The translations under genes and the position numbers were made by a program. This document shows, in pieces, positions 37,337 to 46,383 of a DNA stretch of 64,000 nt. The notes below the pieces were generated by a model. The model worked only from the letters and a program-made list of their open reading frames with translations. It did no database searches and was not told the DNA's origin. Origin of the DNA: an uncultured Polaribacter sp. Its GTDB lineage: Bacteria; Bacteroidota; Bacteroidia; Flavobacteriales; Flavobacteriaceae. Positions within the stretch are counted from its first letter, which is position 1; each line of letters opens with the position of its first letter. The DNA lies in contig CALSME010000002.1 in the NCBI GenBank assembly GCA_943787375.1, positions 124,001-188,000 on the forward strand, given 5' to 3'.

Positions 37337-38161
37337 TTATAGTTGATTAAGTGTATACGTTACCGTTGCTCCTGTAGTGGCTTTGTTGATTTCCAATACA
37401 ACAAACTCCATAGACCAGCCTCCTACTAAATCTAGGAAGGTACCTGTATAATTTCGTGTCTCGGTTGGTGCAACAACTTCAATAGCATAATCTATAGAAG
37501 AGTCTGTAACTGTCCAAGGACGTACTCTAAATAAATAGTCGCCGTCTGGAACACCGTCTACTAAAGTAACCGTTTCGCCTGGGGATGTACTGTACCCAGT
37601 ATCGTATTGAAATGCGGGTGGGTTGTCTACCAATCTACAATCTAAATCGCTAGATCCTGACCAGGTGAAGTTGAAAACAAAGTCTCCTGCTGTAGTAACA
37701 ATTGGTGTAGGAATGTCTCTTACACCCATTACTCTCGAATTCGCTCCTGTCCATGCAAAGTAGTTGTCATTTGAAAATGAAACGTCTGTAATTGCAATCG
37801 TATAGGTTTCATCTTCCGTTACACCATCGTCTGTTGGTGTTACATCGAAATAAACAGCGCTTTGTCCATCTACAAAAGTAATTGTACTTGGATAGTCTGC
37901 TTCTACGGTTCCGTCTGATGAGGTAACTGAAATCGCTACGTCAACGGTTCCTGTAATCGCAAATGGCATTTCTAATCGATACGTCATCGTTTCTCCTTCA
38001 TAAGGAGATGAGGTGGCATTGTCATCGGTGAAACTTACCTTAACTTCTTGTGGAAGTGGAGACAATTCGCCTGGGTTGGTAACACTATCGGTATTGTCTT
38101 CACAAGAAACTGCGAGCAAAGAGAAAAGAGCGATGTAAAGTATATTTTTAAGTTTTTTCAT
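37337..38161 (-). CDS. Lipoprotein A of the TonB receptor 4 cluster (Calx-beta-like)
   Basis: A 274-residue lipoprotein (leader ending LLAVSC, then EDNTD). The N-terminal part (about 40-130) resembles a Calx-beta domain: YEGETMTYRLEM, ITFVDGQSAVYFDVTP and TEDETYTIAITDV. The C-terminal part (about 155-270) has FTWSGSSDLDCRL, DGDYLFRVRPW and YTGTF and is similar in layout to lipoprotein B. It lies 19 bases after receptor 4, so both lipoproteins are in its operon. An adhesive or ligand-binding surface role is inferred. Confidence 0.83.
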   Translation of the reverse strand: MKKLKNILYIALFSLLAVSCEDNTDSVTNPGELSPLPQEVKVSFTDDNATSSPYEGETMTYRLEMPFAITGTVDVAISVTSSDGTVEADYPSTITFVDGQSAVYFDVTPTDDGVTEDETYTIAITDVSFSNDNYFAWTGANSRVMGVRDIPTPIVTTAGDFVFNFTWSGSSDLDCRLVDNPPAFQYDTGYSTSPGETVTLVDGVPDGDYLFRVRPWTVTDSSIDYAIEVVAPTETRNYTGTFLDLVGGWSMEFVVLEINKATTGATVTYTLNQL

Positions 38162-38180
38162 AATAAAAAGATTTTTCTGA

Positions 38181-41021
38181 TTATAATTTAAAGTTTAAAC
38201 GAGCAAACGCTGTTCTTCCGTTAATACCAAACTGAGAGGTAACACGTGGATAGATAAACTGATTCCCACTTGTTAAACCTGCTGGTGTTGGATCTGGATA
38301 CACATCGAAGATATTACTTGATCCAACAGTAAACGTTAGGTTTTCGGTAACATCAAAGCCAAAGGATAAGTCGGTAAGAAGTTTTCCGCCAAATACTTGA
38401 TTCCCTCCATCTGGATTAGTTACATCTCCAAAGAATGAGTTTCTTAAGAATACAGACCAGTTGTCTCCTTTTAAGGTGTGGCTTAAATTCCACTTTAATC
38501 TTGGACTCGCTAATTCTAAGAAAAACATCTCTCTAGATCCAAAATACGTATCTAATTGATCTGCTAAAAGTACAGATCCATGAATATCATCTACTTGCTC
38601 TGTTTTTACATAGGCAAACGCTAAGTCTGTTGTTAAAGCAACATTTCCTAGAATCGTTGCTCTGTGTGAAATATTTACATCCACTCCTGTGGTTTCTGTG
38701 TCAATTGCATTGGCAAAGAATCTTGCCTTACTAGCATCTACTGAACTTGGTAAATCAAAGTTTCCTGTTAAGGTTACTCGATCTTCAATAGCAATGAAGT
38801 ATGCATCTACTGTTAAGGTTAGGTTCGCTTCTGGAATTTTTGCAGTAACACCAAAACTTGTACTGAAAGACTCTTCTTGCTTCAATTGTGGAATTCCAAC
38901 TGCTTGTGCTTCTGGACTGTCATTCGAAGCTGTTAAAACTTCTACTGGATCTCCATTAATAAAGTTGGTGCTGATTGTATTAAAGTTTAACTGGTGTAAA
39001 GAAGGTGCTCTAAAACCAGTACTTGCTGCTGCTCTTAAATTCACATTGTCAGTTAACTTGTATAAAGAAGCTAATTTCCAGTTTAAAGTCGATCCAAAGT
39101 CACTGTAGTTCTCATAACGCAATGCACCTGAAACCATCCACTCTTCTGTGAAATCTACTTCTACATCGGCATACGCTGAATAACTGTTTCTAAATGCATT
39201 TCTTTCATTTCCAGGTCTAAATCCTGGGAATACTTGGATTCCTCCAGGTCTTCCTCTTCCAAAGAAATCGGTTACCTGTAAGGCTGGATCTCCATTCCAT
39301 TCGTCACCGTTAATATCATAAGTCATCCAAGATTCATCTTGTCCTGCAAATATTTGATAATTCTCTAATCGGTATTCTGCTCCAAAAGCAACATTCATCC
39401 CTTGAAACTTATCTTCATAAAATCTACTAAGATCTAAGTTGGTTGTATTCTCTGCTGCAGAAAATCCTCCTGCATTTACTTCTACAGGTGATCCTGATAG
39501 TAAGGTTGCGTTTACCGAGTTGCTGATATTAAACCCAAAAGAGTTTTCTCCCCAAGTGTTACTAAAATCTACATCCCATTCGCCTTGCTTCCCTCGAATT
39601 CCGAAAGCGGCAGACTTGTCTTTTACATCACTATTGATCTCTGGCAAGAAACCTGCTCTGTATAATCCTGTATAAGCTCTTGATTGGTCAGGTCTTCTAT
39701 AAAAACCTCCTGCGTTACCGTTTCTATAACTTACCCCTCCAAAAGCATAAAATTCTAAATCTTCTGTTAGTGGCAATTCCATGTTTGCGAAAAACTTCCC
39801 GCTTCTTAATTGAGACTGTCCTACTCTCATGTTAAAGTCGGTACGATCCAATCCACGTACTGCTAATTCTGCATCGGTAGTATTGAAGTTTAATAAAGAT
39901 TGTAACTCAGCCATGCTCGTTGCAGCACTAATATCATTTTTAAGTGCTAAATCAAAATGCTCCACACCTTGTGCAAAAAACTGAATGTCTGATAAACTGT
40001 ATTGTGTAATATCGGAGCCTTGTCCGCTATTAAATCCAACCCATTCTACAGAATTTGCTCCGTTAAAAATTGATCCTGAATATCCTGAGAAACCGGCTCT
40101 TCTTGAAGGTTCTCTTGTAGAAACAGATCCGGTAAAATTGATAAAACCACCATCTTCTGTTAAGCGAACTCCATAGTTGGCATCTAATTGAAAGCCTTCG
40201 CCATCAAATCCACCTCTTTGGTCATTCGTCTCACTTCCAACATTGGCGTTGGTATTCATTTGTAAGCTAAGTCCTACTGCATCTTTTAAGACAATATTGA
40301 TAACACCTGCAACGGCATCACTACCATATTGTGCAGCGGCTCCGTCTTTTAAAATCTCTATTCTTTTGATTGAAAAAGAAGGAATTGCGTTCATATCGGT
40401 TCCAACAGTTCCTCTACCAACGGTACTGTTTACGTTGACTAATGAAGTTTTATGTCTTCTTTTTCCATTCACAAGTACTAATACTTGATCGGGACCCAAC
40501 CCTCTTAAGGCCGCGGGATCAATATGATCGGTACCGTCTGAAATGGTTTGTGAAGTTGAGGTAAATGAAGGTGCTACAAAGTTTAAAATATCGTTCACAC
40601 TTACTTGTGGACTTACCGATGTTAATTCTGAAATGTCGATAATATCTACCGCTACTGGAGTGTTTGCAACGGTCCTGTTTTTATTTCTTGATCCTACCAG
40701 TACAACCTCGTCTAATGAAACATTGTCTTCTTGTAGGGTGATTGAAAGGTATTTGGTATCGGAAATCATTTTGGATACGGTTTCATAACCGAGTGAAGAA
40801 AATACTAACGTTGTTGGCATTTTTGTCAAATCAACAGAAAACATCCCTTGATCATCGGTAGATACTCCATTGGATGTCCCTTTCTCTAAAACGTTAATAT
40901 ATGGCAATCCTGATCCATCATCACCTACCACTTTTCCCTTAACTATCTGTGCTGAAATCGTTTGTGTTAACAAAAACAAACAGCTAATCACTAAACTCTT
41001 TAAAAAGTTATTTTTTTTCAT
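38181..41021 (-). CDS. TonB-dependent receptor 4
   Basis: A 946-residue outer membrane receptor. It has a signal peptide ending TISAQ, a carboxypeptidase-regulatory-like domain (about 26-95), a TonB-box-like DEVVLVG near 104, and a plug with LRGLGPDQVLVLVNGKRRH and GTDMNAIPSFSIKRIEILKDG. A long barrel ends FARLNFKL. The plug is of the general TonB receptor type rather than that of receptors 1-3, so it is a distinct lineage. Two lipoprotein genes follow at short spacing (19 and 11 bases), and there is no SusD. The upstream gap of 213 bases is divergent with moxR. Confidence 0.93.
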   Translation of the reverse strand: MKKNNFLKSLVISCLFLLTQTISAQIVKGKVVGDDGSGLPYINVLEKGTSNGVSTDDQGMFSVDLTKMPTTLVFSSLGYETVSKMISDTKYLSITLQEDNVSLDEVVLVGSRNKNRTVANTPVAVDIIDISELTSVSPQVSVNDILNFVAPSFTSTSQTISDGTDHIDPAALRGLGPDQVLVLVNGKRRHKTSLVNVNSTVGRGTVGTDMNAIPSFSIKRIEILKDGAAAQYGSDAVAGVINIVLKDAVGLSLQMNTNANVGSETNDQRGGFDGEGFQLDANYGVRLTEDGGFINFTGSVSTREPSRRAGFSGYSGSIFNGANSVEWVGFNSGQGSDITQYSLSDIQFFAQGVEHFDLALKNDISAATSMAELQSLLNFNTTDAELAVRGLDRTDFNMRVGQSQLRSGKFFANMELPLTEDLEFYAFGGVSYRNGNAGGFYRRPDQSRAYTGLYRAGFLPEINSDVKDKSAAFGIRGKQGEWDVDFSNTWGENSFGFNISNSVNATLLSGSPVEVNAGGFSAAENTTNLDLSRFYEDKFQGMNVAFGAEYRLENYQIFAGQDESWMTYDINGDEWNGDPALQVTDFFGRGRPGGIQVFPGFRPGNERNAFRNSYSAYADVEVDFTEEWMVSGALRYENYSDFGSTLNWKLASLYKLTDNVNLRAAASTGFRAPSLHQLNFNTISTNFINGDPVEVLTASNDSPEAQAVGIPQLKQEESFSTSFGVTAKIPEANLTLTVDAYFIAIEDRVTLTGNFDLPSSVDASKARFFANAIDTETTGVDVNISHRATILGNVALTTDLAFAYVKTEQVDDIHGSVLLADQLDTYFGSREMFFLELASPRLKWNLSHTLKGDNWSVFLRNSFFGDVTNPDGGNQVFGGKLLTDLSFGFDVTENLTFTVGSSNIFDVYPDPTPAGLTSGNQFIYPRVTSQFGINGRTAFARLNFKL

Positions 41022-41189
41022 AAAACTGAATTATTGATTAATATTTACAAATGTTTGCTTTTTTCATGACAAAAGCAAGTAAATGTTATAAAAATATTAA
41101 CATTTAACACATTTAAGAAGCAACTATCAGGAATATTTCGACTATTTATCTTTAACCTTCTTTTAACAACTGTTTTTTGGTTAATATTG

Positions 41190-41197
41190 TAGCTTTG
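41190..41197 (+). promoter_or_regulatory. Candidate -7 box for the Bat operon
   Basis: TAGCTTTG matches TAnnTTTG, 37 bases before the moxR ATG at 41235. A TTG at 41177-41179 is nearer than the usual -33 spacing. Confidence 0.45.
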
Positions 41198-41234
41198 TTC
41201 TTCTAAAAAAAATAACACCTTATAAAAAATAAAA

Positions 41235-42224
41235 ATGGATATTGACGTACGAGCTATTAATGAAAAAATTGAAAAAGAAAGTGCCTTTATAGACATTCTT
41301 TCATTAGAAATGAACAAAGTAATTGTTGGACAAAAACAAATGATCGAAAGTTTGTTAATTGGACTTCTAGGAAATGGTCACATTTTATTAGAAGGAGTTC
41401 CTGGTTTAGCAAAAACCTTAGCCATTAACACCTTATCAAAAGCCGTACAAGCAAGTTTTAGCAGAGTGCAGTTTACACCCGATTTATTACCTGCAGATGT
41501 TGTTGGTACCATGATTTACAACATGAAGGAGAATGATTTTGCCATCAAAAAAGGGCCCATATTTGCCAACTTTGTATTGGCAGATGAAATTAACAGAGCG
41601 CCTGCGAAGGTGCAATCTGCTTTACTGGAAGCAATGCAAGAACGCCAAATTACGATTGGCGACACTACATTTAAATTAGACGAACCCTTTTTAGTAATGG
41701 CAACACAAAACCCTGTAGAACAAGAAGGAACTTATCCTTTACCAGAAGCTCAGGTAGATCGTTTTATGTTAAAAGTGGTCATTGATTACCCGAAACTACA
41801 AGACGAACAAGTTATTATGCGTCAAAATTTATCTGGCGGATTTGCAACCGTAAATCCAGTAATCTCTGTAGATCAAATCTTAAAAGCCCGAAAAGTGGTG
41901 AATGAGGTTTACATGGACGAGAAAATAGAAAAGTATATTTTAGATATTATTTTTGCAACCCGATATCCAGAAAAATACAATTTACCGCAGCTAAAAGATT
42001 TAATTGGCTTTGGTGCTTCTCCTCGTGGAAGCATTAATTTAGCAAAAGCAGCGAAATGTTATGCCTTTATTAAAAGAAGAGGGTATGTAATCCCTGAAGA
42101 TGTAAGAGCGGTTGTGTTTGATGTTTTGCGTCACAGAATTGGAATTACTTACGAAGCGGAAGCAGAAAATGTAACCTCTGTAGACATCATCAATTCAATT
42201 ATCAATGAAATTGAAGTCCCTTAA
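41235..42224 (+). CDS. MoxR-family AAA+ ATPase (first gene of the Bat operon)
   Basis: A 329-residue AAA+ ATPase. Walker A is LLEGVPGLAKT (about residue 58), Walker B is LADEINRAP, sensor 1 is in MATQNPVEQEG, and the C-terminal lid contains FGASPRGSINLAKAAK. MoxR proteins act as chaperones for von Willebrand (VWA) proteins encoded beside them. Here it heads an eight-gene set (moxR, DUF58, BatD-like, batA to batE), the aerotolerance-type operon of Bacteroidota. A -7 box lies just upstream and the receptor 4 cluster is divergent. Confidence 0.95.
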   Translation: MDIDVRAINEKIEKESAFIDILSLEMNKVIVGQKQMIESLLIGLLGNGHILLEGVPGLAKTLAINTLSKAVQASFSRVQFTPDLLPADVVGTMIYNMKENDFAIKKGPIFANFVLADEINRAPAKVQSALLEAMQERQITIGDTTFKLDEPFLVMATQNPVEQEGTYPLPEAQVDRFMLKVVIDYPKLQDEQVIMRQNLSGGFATVNPVISVDQILKARKVVNEVYMDEKIEKYILDIIFATRYPEKYNLPQLKDLIGFGASPRGSINLAKAAKCYAFIKRRGYVIPEDVRAVVFDVLRHRIGITYEAEAENVTSVDIINSIINEIEVP

Positions 42225-42288
42225 AAGCCATTCTCACCAAGCCTTTAGTAATTACTAAAAGTGAAGCGCAAAAAAGTCAATAGCAAAA

Positions 42289-43158
42289 ATGGATACAAAG
42301 GAGATTCTTAAAAAAGTTCGGAAAATAGAGATTAAGACACGACGCTTGTCTGACCATATCTTTGGAGGTGAATATCACTCCTCTTTTAAAGGACGTGGAA
42401 TGACCTTCTCTGAAGTAAGGCAATACCAGTTTGGTGACGATGTAAGAGCAATCGACTGGAATGTTACTGCCCGATACAATGAGCCTTATATTAAGGTTTT
42501 TGAAGAAGAACGCGAATTAACCATGTTGTTAATGGTCGATGTTTCGGGTTCAGAATCTTTTGGAACGGCAACCCAATTTAAAAAAGATACGGTTACAGAA
42601 ATTGCTGCTACTTTAGCCTTTTCTGCTACACAAAACAATGATAAGGTAGGTTTGATCCTTTTTTCCGACGACATTGAACTCTACATTCCACCAAAAAAAG
42701 GAAAAAGTCATGTCTTAAGGATTATTCGCGAATTGATTGAATTTAAGTCGAAAAGCAAAAAAACAAACATTGGAACTGCTTTGAAATTCTTATCCAGTGT
42801 AACGAAGAAAAAAGCAATTGTTTTTATGCTTTCCGATTTTATGGATGATGGGTACGAGAAAACATTAAAAATCGCAGGAAAAAAACACGATTTAACAGGC
42901 ATTAGAATTTATGACAAGCATGATGAAGAAATTCCCAATCTAGGAATGGTGCCAATGTTAGATGCAGAAACTGGAGCAGTACAACTGATAAATACTGCAT
43001 CAAAAACAACAAGAACAAACTACAATACAAATGCAATTCGTTTGTTGAACTATTATACAGATACCTTTAAAAGAAGTGGTGCAGGAACCATAAACACTCG
43101 TGTCGACGAAAGTTATGTGAAGAAATTATTAGGATACTTTAAACACAAGGGGAAATAG
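42289..43158 (+). CDS. DUF58 domain protein of the Bat operon
   Basis: A 289-residue soluble protein of the DUF58 family with a VWA-like core. It contains GRGMTFSEVRQYQFGDDVR and IDWNVTARYNEPYIKVFEEE, the DUF58 hallmarks, and a MIDAS-type DVSGSESFG near residue 84. It follows moxR by 64 bases and is a standard member of MoxR-VWA operons, probably a client or adaptor of the ATPase. Molecular function is not established. Confidence 0.93.
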   Translation: MDTKEILKKVRKIEIKTRRLSDHIFGGEYHSSFKGRGMTFSEVRQYQFGDDVRAIDWNVTARYNEPYIKVFEEERELTMLLMVDVSGSESFGTATQFKKDTVTEIAATLAFSATQNNDKVGLILFSDDIELYIPPKKGKSHVLRIIRELIEFKSKSKKTNIGTALKFLSSVTKKKAIVFMLSDFMDDGYEKTLKIAGKKHDLTGIRIYDKHDEEIPNLGMVPMLDAETGAVQLINTASKTTRTNYNTNAIRLLNYYTDTFKRSGAGTINTRVDESYVKKLLGYFKHKGK

Positions 43159-43228
43159 GAAAGCGTGGTGCCTCTTTTAAAAAGAAGCTATTGCGAACTA
43201 AACCCTTAACAGTAAAAGAATTTAAACA

Positions 43229-44284
43229 TTGAAAATAAGTACAAAAAATACCCCATTTAAAAACCTAGTAGAAGGAAGACAAAGAACGTCTTCTACCTCT
43301 ATAAAGCGGCATATAAGAGGGTTCGGTTTTTTATTGATATTCCTGATTTCTATGGAGAGTTTTTCCCAAAAAAAACCACTCGTAAAAGCGGAAATTGACA
43401 CGACAAACATTCGAATTGGAGAACAATTCAATTTAAAAATTTCTATAAACGAAATCAAGAATGTAATCATTCCAAAACTCGAATTAAAAGGATTGGAAGT
43501 GATTGATTCTGCAAAAACCGACACCCTTAAAAACAGTCTTGTTAAAAAATATGTTATCACCGGTTTTGATAGTGGGTCTTTTTACATTCCGCAACAACAA
43601 ATCTTTGTTAAAAACCAAGCGTTCTTAACAGATTCATTACTGATTAACGTTGCAACTATAGCGATAGATACTTCAAAAATTAAAAAATTCCCCATAAAAT
43701 CGATCAAAAGTGAACCGTATGTTTTAGATGATTTTAAAGGATATATATGGATTGTCTTAGTAGTACTATTGCTATTGGGTCTTTTGGTGTATTTCATCTT
43801 CTTCAGAAAGAAAAAAGAAGTAAAAGAAGAAGTTGTCATCCCATTAATCCCTGCCTATGAAGAGGCGATTGAAAAATTGCACCAATTGGATGAAAAACTC
43901 TTATGGCAAAATAATATGGTAAAAGAGTACTATAGTGAATTAACAGAAATTGTAAGAAATTATATTGGACGAGATATTGAAATTCCCACCTTTGAGCAAA
44001 CTTCAAATGAAATCATTGAATTGATTGAAGCTCAGAACAACAAAAAGAAGTTAGGCCTTTCAAAAGAAACGATTGCTACTATAAATTCATTACTCAGAAA
44101 TGCAGATTTAGTAAAATTTGCAAAATCGAAACCTTTGTCTCATGAAATTGAAGACGATCGAAAGTTTGCGGAATTGATTATTACAAAAATTCAACCGAAA
44201 GTGGTCGAATATAAATCGAAAATTGAAGCACAAATACCTAAAATAAATACGAATTCAAAAAAAGCGACGAAAGATGTGGACTAA
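43229..44284 (+). CDS. BatD-like membrane protein of the Bat operon (TTG start)
   Basis: A 351-residue protein. A hydrophobic signal near residues 31-47 is followed by a beta-rich extracytoplasmic domain (PLVKAEIDTTNIRIGEQFNLK onward), a transmembrane helix (about 171-189, WIVLVVLLLLGLLVYF) and a cytoplasmic helical tail (from about 205). The layout is a short version of BatD. The frame offers no ATG before the signal: a stop lies just upstream and TTG 43229 is the first usable start, leaving about 30 polar residues before the hydrophobic stretch. It overlaps the next gene (batA) by 11 bases. Confidence 0.82.
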   Translation: MKISTKNTPFKNLVEGRQRTSSTSIKRHIRGFGFLLIFLISMESFSQKKPLVKAEIDTTNIRIGEQFNLKISINEIKNVIIPKLELKGLEVIDSAKTDTLKNSLVKKYVITGFDSGSFYIPQQQIFVKNQAFLTDSLLINVATIAIDTSKIKKFPIKSIKSEPYVLDDFKGYIWIVLVVLLLLGLLVYFIFFRKKKEVKEEVVIPLIPAYEEAIEKLHQLDEKLLWQNNMVKEYYSELTEIVRNYIGRDIEIPTFEQTSNEIIELIEAQNNKKKLGLSKETIATINSLLRNADLVKFAKSKPLSHEIEDDRKFAELIITKIQPKVVEYKSKIEAQIPKINTNSKKATKDVD

Positions 44285-45278
44285 TTTTGAGTTTTTAAAT
44301 CCTGGTTTTTTATGGCTTTTAGTGGGCGTTCCACTTTTAGCAATATGGCACTTTTTTACACGAAAAAAAGACATGGCTATCTTAAGTATGCCAAGTTTAA
44401 ATGGGTTTAAAGCAAATGCGTCTTTTGTTTCCAAACTAAAGCCTTTTTTATATGTATTACGATTAATGGCAATCACCTGTTTATTGGTTGCTTTGGCAAG
44501 ACCAAGAAATGTTTCTGTAAGTAAAAAAACAAAAACAAACAGAGGGATTGATATTGTCATGGCCATTGATGTTTCAGCAAGTATGTTGGCAAGGGATCTA
44601 AAACCGAACCGATTGGAAGCTTTAAAGAAAGTAGCAATCGACTTTGTAAATAGAAGACCCAATGACAGAATAGGAATTGTCGTTTATGCGGGAGAAAGTT
44701 TCACGCAAACCCCTATTACCAGTGATAAAGGTATTGTGAAAAACACCATTTCGGAACTGAAATGGGGGCAATTGGAAGGAGGTACTGCCATTGGAATGGG
44801 ACTCGGTTCTGCAGTAAACCGCTTAAAAGAAAGTGAAGCAAAAAGTAAGGTCATTATCTTATTAACGGATGGGGTAAATAACGCTGGTTTTGTAGATCCG
44901 AAAACAGCAACAGAACTCGCAAAAGAATTGGCCATTAAAGTCTATACAATCGGTATTGGCACCAATGGTATGGCAGATTTTCCTTGGAGTAAAGACCCTA
45001 GAACAGGAAAACTTCAGTTTAGAAAACAACAAGTTGAAATTGATGAGAAATTGTTACAATTTATTGCCGCAGAGACCCAAGGAAAATACTTTAGAGCTAC
45101 AAATAATGCTTCATTAAAAGAAATTTATGATGAAATTGACAAACTCGAAAAAACAAAGGTTGAAGAGTTTAAATATTATAATTATCAAGAAAAATACCGA
45201 ATATTAGTTCTTTTTGCTTTAGGGTTTTTACTCTTAGAGTTCCTATTAAGAAGTACGGTGTTTAAGAGTTTTATTTAG
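44274..45278 (+). CDS. batA: VWA-domain membrane protein BatA
   Basis: A 334-residue protein with two N-terminal transmembrane helices (about 10-26 and 60-77), a VWA domain (about 90-290) with an intact MIDAS DVSAS near residue 98 and LLTDGVNNAG, and a C-terminal helix. It belongs with BatB, the pair that characterises Bat operons linked to oxygen tolerance in Bacteroides. The VWA domain is predicted to face the periplasm and assemble with BatB to BatE. It overlaps the preceding gene by 11 bases. Confidence 0.93.
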   Translation: MWTNFEFLNPGFLWLLVGVPLLAIWHFFTRKKDMAILSMPSLNGFKANASFVSKLKPFLYVLRLMAITCLLVALARPRNVSVSKKTKTNRGIDIVMAIDVSASMLARDLKPNRLEALKKVAIDFVNRRPNDRIGIVVYAGESFTQTPITSDKGIVKNTISELKWGQLEGGTAIGMGLGSAVNRLKESEAKSKVIILLTDGVNNAGFVDPKTATELAKELAIKVYTIGIGTNGMADFPWSKDPRTGKLQFRKQQVEIDEKLLQFIAAETQGKYFRATNNASLKEIYDEIDKLEKTKVEEFKYYNYQEKYRILVLFALGFLLLEFLLRSTVFKSFI

Positions 45279-45329
45279 TGCTATTAAAAAATTAAAAAGT
45301 AAATTTTCAAAGCTTTTAATAACAAAGAA

Positions 45330-46376
45330 ATGTATCAGATAGAAGAGCCTATTTATTTTTATTTCCTCGCAATAATTCCAGCGGTAGTTGTGGTTTTCTT
45401 GTGGGTTTTTTGGTGGAAAAAAAAGACCCAACGAAAATTTGCAAACAGTAGTTTACTCATGCAATTAGCTCCAAATACATCGACCTTTAAATCGGTATTA
45501 AAACTTGCTTTTTTACTCATCGGATTGTCATTGTTAATTGTTTCATTGACCAACCCAAAAATGGGAACCAAAATAAAAACCGTAAAAAGAGAAGGAGTGG
45601 ATGTTGTTTTTGCTTTGGATGTTTCTAAAAGCATGCTCGCGGAAGACATTGCACCGAATCGATTAGAGAAGTCAAAACAAATTATTTCTAAAATCATTGA
45701 CAAATTAGGTTCCGATCGGGTTGGAATTATCATTTATGCAGGAAATGCATATCCTCTTTTACCAATTACAACAGATCATGCAGCTGCAAAAATGTTTTTA
45801 CAGAATGCAAATCCAGACATGGTTTCTAGTCAAGGAACGGCAATCAACGAAGCCTTAGACTTGGCCAAAACATACTATAATAATGATGAGCAAACCAATC
45901 GTTTTTTAATTATTATTTCAGATGGTGAAGATCATCAAGAAGAAACAAAACAAATTGCACAAAACATTTCGAATGAAGGCATAAAGGTATACACCATTGG
46001 TATAGGGACTGAAAATGGCGGACCCATTCCAATGAAACTAAATGGTTCTTTGATTGGTTACAAGAAGGACAACAAAGGCAAAACAGTAATTACCAAAAGG
46101 GTTTCAAAAGTTTTGCAAGACATTGCAGATGCATCAAACGGAAACTATATTGACGGAAATAAAACAGAAACTCCTGTAAAAGAACTCGCAACTATTATTG
46201 GAAATGCGAAGAAAAGTGAATTTGAAACCAAACAATTTTCAGATTATAAAGATCAATTTCAATGGTTTGTTGGAATTGGACTTTTATTTTTAATTATTGA
46301 CGGTTTCTTTTTTGAAAAGAAAACAAAATGGTTGAGAAAAGTTGATTTATTCGACGAAGAAAAAAACAAAAAATAA
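45330..46376 (+). CDS. batB: VWA-domain membrane protein BatB
   Basis: A 348-residue paralogue of BatA. N-terminal helices lie near residues 9-28 and 55-73, and the VWA domain has MIDAS DVSKS (near 95), GTAINEAL and IISDGEDHQEE. A final helix lies near 311-327, followed by a basic tail. It follows batA by 51 bases and lies just before batC. The pair of VWA proteins probably forms a membrane complex handled by the MoxR ATPase. Confidence 0.93.
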   Translation: MYQIEEPIYFYFLAIIPAVVVVFLWVFWWKKKTQRKFANSSLLMQLAPNTSTFKSVLKLAFLLIGLSLLIVSLTNPKMGTKIKTVKREGVDVVFALDVSKSMLAEDIAPNRLEKSKQIISKIIDKLGSDRVGIIIYAGNAYPLLPITTDHAAAKMFLQNANPDMVSSQGTAINEALDLAKTYYNNDEQTNRFLIIISDGEDHQEETKQIAQNISNEGIKVYTIGIGTENGGPIPMKLNGSLIGYKKDNKGKTVITKRVSKVLQDIADASNGNYIDGNKTETPVKELATIIGNAKKSEFETKQFSDYKDQFQWFVGIGLLFLIIDGFFFEKKTKWLRKVDLFDEEKNKK

Positions 46377-46383
46377 ACATCCG

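Noticed and set aside
38689..40788. Plus-strand open frames opposite TonB receptor 4
   Set aside because: Shadows of a clear 946-residue receptor, without start signals or domains.
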